Made by a program: the position numbers and the translations under genes. From Brachyspira intermedia PWS/A (GTDB lineage: Bacteria > Spirochaetota > Brachyspiria > Brachyspirales > Brachyspiraceae): 64,000 nt of DNA. The notes under the pieces are model-generated. The model searched no databases. It saw only the letters and a program-made list of their open reading frames with translations, and had not been told where the DNA came from. Where the stretch lies: positions 2,542,001 to 2,606,000 of the forward strand of contig NC_017243.1 of assembly GCF_000223215.1 (NCBI RefSeq). The letters run 5' to 3'. This document shows positions 59,212 to 64,000 of this stretch, piece by piece (the first letter of the stretch is position 1; the number at the start of each line of letters is the position of its first letter).

Positions 59212-61773
59212 ATGAAATTAAATAAATATATGGTTTCACCATCGGTTCCAAAAGAATTAGAACCACTTATAGAAATTACTAAAAACTTTTGGTGGTGCTG
59301 GAATCAGAAAGCAGTAACTTTATTAAGAACAATAGATATTGATAATTGGGATAAAAGAGATCATAATCCTATAAGAGTGTTGGGAGAATCTCTTCAAGAA
59401 CGTTTTGATGCTATGCTTCAAGATGATGCGGCTATGATGAATTTAGCTGAAGTTTATGATGAGTTTAAAACTTATATGAAGCAGGAAACTTGGTATAATA
59501 GTTTAGACGATAGCCAAAAAACTCCTAATGAAAAAATAGCTTATTTCTCTTTTGAATATGGTTTGCATGAATCTCTACCTAACTACTCAGGAGGTCTTGG
59601 TATATTATCAGGAGACCATTTAAAATCTGCTAGTGATTTGGGTTTGCCATTAGTAGCAGTTGGACTTTTATATAGAAAAGGATATTTCAGACAATATTTA
59701 AATGCTGATGGTTGGCAGCAGGAATATGATATAGAAAATGATTTCTTTAACTTGGCTTTAGAAAAAGTTTTAGATAAAAACGGCGAAACTATGAAAGTAG
59801 ATGTTGATCTGCCTGGAAGAAAAGTTTATGCTCAAATTTGGAAAGCTAATGTAGGAAGAATAGAACTTTATTACTTAGATGCTAATATAGAAGAAAATAG
59901 AATTGAAGACAGAGACATTACTGCTCAGCTTTACGGCGGTAATTTAGAAACTAGAATACAGCAGGAAATACTTCTTGGTATAGGAGGTGTTAAGGCTTTA
60001 GAGAAATTAGGAATTAAACCTACTATATACCATATGAACGAAGGTCACAGTGCTTTCCTTTCTTTAGAGAGAATAAGACAATTAATGGAAAATAATCATT
60101 TAGATAAAAATACAGCAAGAGAAGTTGTATTTAGTTCTAATATATTTACAACTCATACTCCTGTACCTGCTGGTAATGATATATTCCCTATAGATATGAT
60201 TCAGAAGTATTTCACTGATTATGTTAAACATATAGATATGACTATGGATGAATTCATAAGACTTGGAAGAATCAATCCAGATGATCAAAAAGAAAGTTTC
60301 TGTATGACAGTACTTGCTCTTAACCTTTCTGCTGAAAATAACGGTGTTAGTGAACTTCATGGACATGTATCAAGAGCTATGTGGAAAGATATTTGGAAAG
60401 GTGTTCCTGTTAATGAGCTTCCTATAGATTCTATTACTAATGGAATTCATACTTTAAGCTGGATATCTTTTGATATGCAAAACTTATTAGACAGATATTT
60501 AGGACCTCGTTGGAGAACTAAACCTTTAGAATATGAAATTTGGGAAAGAGTTCAAAAAATACCTGATGCAGAACTTTGGAGAACTCATGAAAGAAGAAAA
60601 GAAAGACTTATTGACTTCTGTAGAGAAAGATTAAAAACTCAAATAACAAACAGAGGATTCACAAAAAGCGAAATAGAACATGCTGATCAGATACTTTCTC
60701 CTGAAGCTTTAACAATAGGTTTTGCTAGAAGATTTGCTACTTATAAAAGAGGTACATTGCTTTTCAGAGATTTAGAGAGATTAAAGAAAATAGTTACTAA
60801 TTCTGAAAGACCTGTACAAATCATATTTGCTGGTAAAGCTCACCCACATGATAATGGCGGTAAAGAATTAATAAGAAATATTGCTGAAATTTGCAGAAGA
60901 GAAGATTTCAGAGATCATATAGTATTTATAGAAGACTATGATATAAATGTTGCTAGATATATGGTACAAGGTGTTGATGTATGGCTTAATAACCCTAGAA
61001 GACCTTTAGAGGCAAGCGGTACAAGCGGAATGAAAGTACCACCAAATGGAGGTTTAAACTTCAGTGTATTAGACGGATGGTGGGACGAAGCTTATGATGG
61101 TCAAAATGGATGGCCTATTGGTAACAGAGAAGAATATACTGACTTAGAATATCAAGATGAAGTTGAAAGTAAAGCTCTTTATAATGTTTTAGAAAATGAA
61201 ATAATACCTCTATTCTATGAAAGAGGAAGAGATAATATTCCTAGACAATGGGTTGCTGCTATGAAATGGAGTATGCAAACTGTTTGTCCTGTATTCTCTA
61301 CTAATAGAATGGTTGCTGATTATTTCCATAAATTCTATAACAACGCAAGCAGAAGATATTTCAATATGACTGAAAATGAATTTGCTAAAGCTAAAGAATT
61401 AAAAGCTTGGAAACAAGATATAGCTTCAAAATGGTCAAAAGTTCTTATTGAAAACACAATTTCTGAAATGCCTTCAAGAAATTTAAAAGTTGGAAGCAAA
61501 TTTGAAGTTAAAACTATAGTTAATCTTGGAGATATAGCTCCTGATTCTGTAAGAGTAGAACTTTACCATGGTAAGTTAAGCATGAAAGAAGAAATTATAG
61601 ATCCTATTACAGTTGAAATGAAACATTCTGCTGATTTAGGAAACGGAAGACATTCTTTCTCAGGAACTTTAGAATGTACTAACAGTGGACAAAGCGGTTA
61701 TGCTATAAGAATGTATCCATATCATAAAGATTTAAGCTATAAATTTGATATGAAACTTATTATATGGAGCTAA
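59212..61773 (+). CDS. glgP: Alpha-glucan (glycogen) phosphorylase, GlgP family with DUF3417 N-terminus
   Basis: An 853-residue PLP enzyme that releases glucose 1-phosphate from glycogen or maltodextrin. It starts with a DUF3417-type region (PKELEPLIEITKNFWWCWN). The phosphorylase body follows: YFSFEYGLHESLPNYSGGLG, YHMNEGHSAFLSLERI, FTTHTPVPAGND, DSITNGIHTLSWIS, GFARRFATYKRGTLLFRDLE and IFAGKAHPHDNGGK. The PLP-binding region is EASGTSGMKVPPNGGLNFSV with Lys in SGMK, then LDGWWDEAY. The length fits the Thermotoga-like short branch, not muscle or E. coli type phosphorylase. No other glg gene is adjacent. The ATG has AAGGCGG upstream, and a strong terminator follows. Confidence 0.95.
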   Translation: MKLNKYMVSPSVPKELEPLIEITKNFWWCWNQKAVTLLRTIDIDNWDKRDHNPIRVLGESLQERFDAMLQDDAAMMNLAEVYDEFKTYMKQETWYNSLDDSQKTPNEKIAYFSFEYGLHESLPNYSGGLGILSGDHLKSASDLGLPLVAVGLLYRKGYFRQYLNADGWQQEYDIENDFFNLALEKVLDKNGETMKVDVDLPGRKVYAQIWKANVGRIELYYLDANIEENRIEDRDITAQLYGGNLETRIQQEILLGIGGVKALEKLGIKPTIYHMNEGHSAFLSLERIRQLMENNHLDKNTAREVVFSSNIFTTHTPVPAGNDIFPIDMIQKYFTDYVKHIDMTMDEFIRLGRINPDDQKESFCMTVLALNLSAENNGVSELHGHVSRAMWKDIWKGVPVNELPIDSITNGIHTLSWISFDMQNLLDRYLGPRWRTKPLEYEIWERVQKIPDAELWRTHERRKERLIDFCRERLKTQITNRGFTKSEIEHADQILSPEALTIGFARRFATYKRGTLLFRDLERLKKIVTNSERPVQIIFAGKAHPHDNGGKELIRNIAEICRREDFRDHIVFIEDYDINVARYMVQGVDVWLNNPRRPLEASGTSGMKVPPNGGLNFSVLDGWWDEAYDGQNGWPIGNREEYTDLEYQDEVESKALYNVLENEIIPLFYERGRDNIPRQWVAAMKWSMQTVCPVFSTNRMVADYFHKFYNNASRRYFNMTENEFAKAKELKAWKQDIASKWSKVLIENTISEMPSRNLKVGSKFEVKTIVNLGDIAPDSVRVELYHGKLSMKEEIIDPITVEMKHSADLGNGRHSFSGTLECTNSGQSGYAIRMYPYHKDLSYKFDMKLIIWS

Positions 61774-61793
61774 TATTTAAATAACATATAAAT

Positions 61794-61832
61794 GAAAGGG
61801 ACTTGAACTATTAAGTTTAAGTCCCTTTTTTA
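61794..61832 (+). terminator. Terminator after the phosphorylase gene
   Basis: The arms AAAGGGACTTGAAC and GTTTAAGTCCCTTT around TATTAA, followed by TTT. Confidence 0.88.
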
Positions 61833-61968
61833 TACAAATTAAATAATTGGTATATACAATATTAATATTATTTTAAAAAATATTGATTTCTTAGTTAAGA
61901 TATATTACAATATAAAAAAGTTATAAAATTTCATCATTAATATATAAAAAAACATAATATATCAAATA

Positions 61969-61997
61969 TTGACTTTTAATATTATAAAGTGTATTAT
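61969..61997 (+). promoter_or_regulatory. Promoter of the TAXI-TRAP operon
   Basis: TTGACT (61969-61974), a 17-base spacer and TATTAT (61992-61997), 30 bases upstream of the ATG at 62028. Confidence 0.7.
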
Positions 61998-62027
61998 TTA
62001 ATAAATTTTGCAAGGAGTATTATTATT

Positions 62028-62987
62028 ATGAGAAATGTTATTATTACTGCTACTACAGTTATTCTATCATTAGTATTAATGATAGGATGTCAAAAAAGCA
62101 ACAATCTAAATTATATTTTTGCTACAGGCGGAACAAGCGGTACATACTATTCATTTGGAGGAAGTATAGCTAGCATATGGAATGCTAATATAGAAGGAAT
62201 GAATGTTACTGCTCAATCAACAGGAGCTTCTGCTGAAAATTTAAGACTTCTTAACAGACATGAAGCTGACTTAGCATTTGTACAAAACGATGTTATGGAC
62301 TATGCATATAATGGTACAGACATTTTTGATGGAGAAGTATTAACTAATTTCTCTGCTGTACTTACTTTATACCCTGAAATAGTACAAATCGCAGCTACAA
62401 AAGAAAGCGGAATAAAATCAATAGCTGATATGAAAGGAAAAAGAATATCAGTAGGAGATGCTGGAAGCGGTGTTGAATTTAATGCTAAACAAATATTAGA
62501 AGCTTATGGATTAAGTTTCAATGATATAAATAAATCAAATCTTTCTTTTAAAGAATCAAGTGACGGATTACAAAATGGTACTTTAGATGCTTGTTTTATA
62601 GTTGCTGGAATACCTAATGCCGCTTTACAAGAATTATCTTTATCAAAAGATATAGTTTTGGTTTCTTTAGATAAAACTCAATTAGATGAAATTTTAAATA
62701 AATATAAATATTATACAGAAGTAAAAATACCTGCTAATACATATAATAATGTTACTACAGATACTACAGCAATAGCAGTAAAAGCAACTATCGCAGTTAA
62801 TAATAATATACCTGAAGATGTTGTTTATAATCTAATAAAAACTTTATTTGATAAAAAAGCTGATTTAGCAACTGCTCATGCTAAAGGTGAAGAATTAAAT
62901 ATTGAAGAAGCTTACAAAGGAATATCTATACCATTCCATCCAGGTGCTTTAAAATATTACGAAGAATTGGGATATAATCTACAATAA
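62028..62987 (+). CDS. TAXI-family TRAP transporter substrate-binding lipoprotein
   Basis: A 319-residue solute-binding protein. The N-terminus MRNVIITATTVILSLVLMIGC is a lipoprotein signal with Cys21. The mature part starts YIFATGGTSGTYYSFGGSIA and continues VTAQSTGASAENLRLLNRHE, ADLAFVQNDVMDYA, ISVGDAGSGVEFNAKQILEA and PFHPGALKYYEELG, the blocks of TAXI (TRAP-associated extracytoplasmic immunogenic) proteins. Ligands of this class include glutamate and dicarboxylates; which one applies is not clear. I chose the ATG at 62028, with AAGGAG upstream, over one at 61989 that falls in the promoter. DUF1850 and fused-permease genes follow as usual for TAXI-TRAP operons, after a 12-bp hairpin. Confidence 0.92.
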   Translation: MRNVIITATTVILSLVLMIGCQKSNNLNYIFATGGTSGTYYSFGGSIASIWNANIEGMNVTAQSTGASAENLRLLNRHEADLAFVQNDVMDYAYNGTDIFDGEVLTNFSAVLTLYPEIVQIAATKESGIKSIADMKGKRISVGDAGSGVEFNAKQILEAYGLSFNDINKSNLSFKESSDGLQNGTLDACFIVAGIPNAALQELSLSKDIVLVSLDKTQLDEILNKYKYYTEVKIPANTYNNVTTDTTAIAVKATIAVNNNIPEDVVYNLIKTLFDKKADLATAHAKGEELNIEEAYKGISIPFHPGALKYYEELGYNLQ

Positions 62988-63001
62988 TAAAAAATAATAT
63001 A

Positions 63002-63045
63002 AGTGTATTCATTGTTTTTTATATTAATTAAATAATGAATACACT
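63002..63045 (+). promoter_or_regulatory. Intercistronic hairpin after the TRAP binding-protein gene
   Basis: The perfect 12-bp arms AGTGTATTCATT (63002-63013) and AATGAATACACT (63034-63045) have no U tract. Its place after the binding-protein gene fits an mRNA-stabilising or partial-termination element that lets the binding protein exceed the permease. Confidence 0.65.
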
Positions 63046-63062
63046 AATAATTATTCTGATAT

Positions 63063-63587
63063 ATGTTAAAGAAAATTATTATATGTATATCTGTCATCAT
63101 AATAATTATTGCTTTATTATTTGTACCTCTATTTCCAAGACTTATATTAAATAGTGTTAAAAATAATAAAGATAATTTTATATTTAATATTAATAAAAAA
63201 GAGTTTCTAATTTCATATACACATTCTGTAAATAAAGGAAGAATTAGAGATTACTACATTATAAATAATAATAATGATATTGTGCTCGATAAAACAAGAT
63301 TTGTTTCTTATGGTGCTGGAATGTCAGATCCGGAAGGTAATGAAAAGATAATTATTACAGATGATTATATAGAAATAAACAATATTAATAAAAAAATAAA
63401 AGACTTATATTTATTTGTCGGTATTGTGGCTGATCATAGAATAGAATTTGACGGAAAAGAAATAAAATTAAATACATTATTTAAGCCTCAAATAAATATA
63501 AAGATACAATATAAGAAAGTATCATTATTTACAATGATTACAAATATAATGAATAATAAAATATTAAGGGGGAACAATGAAACATAA
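63063..63587 (+). CDS. DUF1850 family protein of the TRAP operon
   Basis: A 174-residue protein with one N-terminal membrane helix (IIICISVIIIIIALLFVPLF). An extracytoplasmic domain bears the DUF1850 signature: FLISYTHSVNKGRIRDYYII, KTRFVSYGAGMSDPEGNEKI. DUF1850 genes are regularly found between TAXI binding proteins and fused TRAP permeases, and they are thought to help the transporter, though no function is proven. It overlaps the permease start by 11 bases, indicating translational coupling. The ATG at 63063 lacks a strong SD. Confidence 0.88.
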   Translation: MLKKIIICISVIIIIIALLFVPLFPRLILNSVKNNKDNFIFNINKKEFLISYTHSVNKGRIRDYYIINNNNDIVLDKTRFVSYGAGMSDPEGNEKIIITDDYIEINNINKKIKDLYLFVGIVADHRIEFDGKEIKLNTLFKPQINIKIQYKKVSLFTMITNIMNNKILRGNNET

Positions 63588-64000
63588 AAATGATATTCAC
63601 ATTCCAACAGTTGAAGAAATTGATGATTACATGAGTAAATATGACAGTGAATCAAGGTACAGAAGATATTCAGATTGGAAAAAATATTTGATAATAGCAA
63701 TATCTGTTGTATTCTGCTTGTTTCAATTATATTCAATATTATCTGGAAAAATTACAGCACAGATTGTAAGAGCCACTCACCTATCATTTGTTATGCTTCT
63801 TGCTTATCTTCTCTTTCCAATGAAAAAGATATGCCTAAGGATAAACTTCCTTGGTATGATGTTATACTTGCTGTAATAGGTGCTGCTTCTTGGGCTTATA
63901 TATCATTTAATTTTGAAGCATTAATAAGAAGAGCTGGAATATACACTACAACTGATATTATTATAGGTATAATAGGAATACTTCTTGTATTTGAAGCTTG
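63577..64000 (+). pseudogene. TRAP transporter fused permease (N-terminal part, frame slipped, cut by window end)
   Basis: The start of the fused 4TM/12TM TRAP permease. It opens MKHKNDIHIPTVEEIDDYMS, KYDSESRYRRYSDWKKYLII, then membrane segments to about residue 81 (VMLLAYLLFPM). At the run of five A (63823-63827) the frame then leaves the gene and ends at 63876. One more A gives PMKKDMPKDKLPWYDVILAV and IGAASWAYISFNFEALIRRA, the conserved continuation of the family (LPWYD, then 'TTTDIIIGIIGILLVFEA'), open to the window end. The gene is required for the transporter, so a sequence error or a recent or reversible slip is more likely than old decay. It overlaps the DUF1850 gene. Confidence 0.75.

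Noticed and set aside
61989-62027. Upstream ATG for the TAXI binding protein
   Set aside because: It lies within the promoter, and the lipoprotein signal starts at 62028 with a good SD.

Overview
The window is a strongly AT-rich bacterial chromosome segment. Gene content, codon usage, BspA-like DUF285 repeat proteins, ankyrin proteins, many lipoproteins and a TAXI-type TRAP transporter all fit the intestinal spirochaete genus Brachyspira. That assignment is inference, since no rRNA or marker gene settles it. I saw no rRNA, tRNA, CRISPR array, transposase or phage module.

Layout. 1-3.8 kb: end of a dihydroxyacetone kinase PTS system (dhaL, dhaM), an ankyrin protein, a zinc-ribbon protein and two tandem PepSY-like secreted proteins. 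3.8-12.4 kb (minus): LTA-synthase-like sulfatase, M20 amidohydrolase, two tandem Cof-type HAD phosphatases, and purL. 12.4-21 kb: VOC protein plus amidohydrolase lipoprotein, a dead MATE gene, an EF-G-like GTPase, a PTS EIIA-zinc ribbon fusion and a FlgD-like lipoprotein. 21-24.7 kb (minus): an unknown protein, DUF554, aroK and pheA. 24.7-30.8 kb: intergenic repeats, then a very AT-rich accessory island with lipoproteins, MerR-like genes in broken frames and an intact 42-aa gene. 31-39 kb: pnuC-nadR, a lipoprotein, a BatA-like VWA protein, metK, a PLD-like protein and recF. 39-46.7 kb: two DUF285 proteins (the second fused to DUF4132), a broken Mrr-like endonuclease gene, an ankyrin protein and a SprA-related metalloprotease. 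47-64 kb: GH2 glycosidase, MarR, YkgJ, a B12/radical-SAM-like protein without its Fe-S cysteines, a SurA-like foldase, carAB, aroF, an alpha-glucan phosphorylase and a TAXI-TRAP operon cut by the window end.

Two patterns cut across the genes. First, at least eight places show a gene whose continuation lies in another frame and is restored by adding one base, nearly always to an A/T homopolymer (MATE, lipoprotein 25.8 kb, MerR-like 27.0 kb, two sites in the 28.2-30.2 kb gene, Mrr-like 41.2 kb, ankyrin signal peptide 46.1 kb, TRAP permease 63.8 kb). Homopolymer under-calling, slippage-based phase variation or transcriptional slippage, and ordinary decay are all possible. Second, about seven intergenic repeats of roughly 150-415 bp, GC-rich inside, end in inverted sequences that read outward as TTGACA-N17-TATAWW promoters. 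At least two of these ends lie where the promoter of a neighbouring gene (pheA-aroK; DUF285-DUF4132) is expected.

Metabolically the window covers parts of purine (purL), pyrimidine/arginine (carAB), aromatic amino acid (aroF, aroK, pheA), NAD salvage (pnuC-nadR), SAM (metK) and glycogen metabolism.
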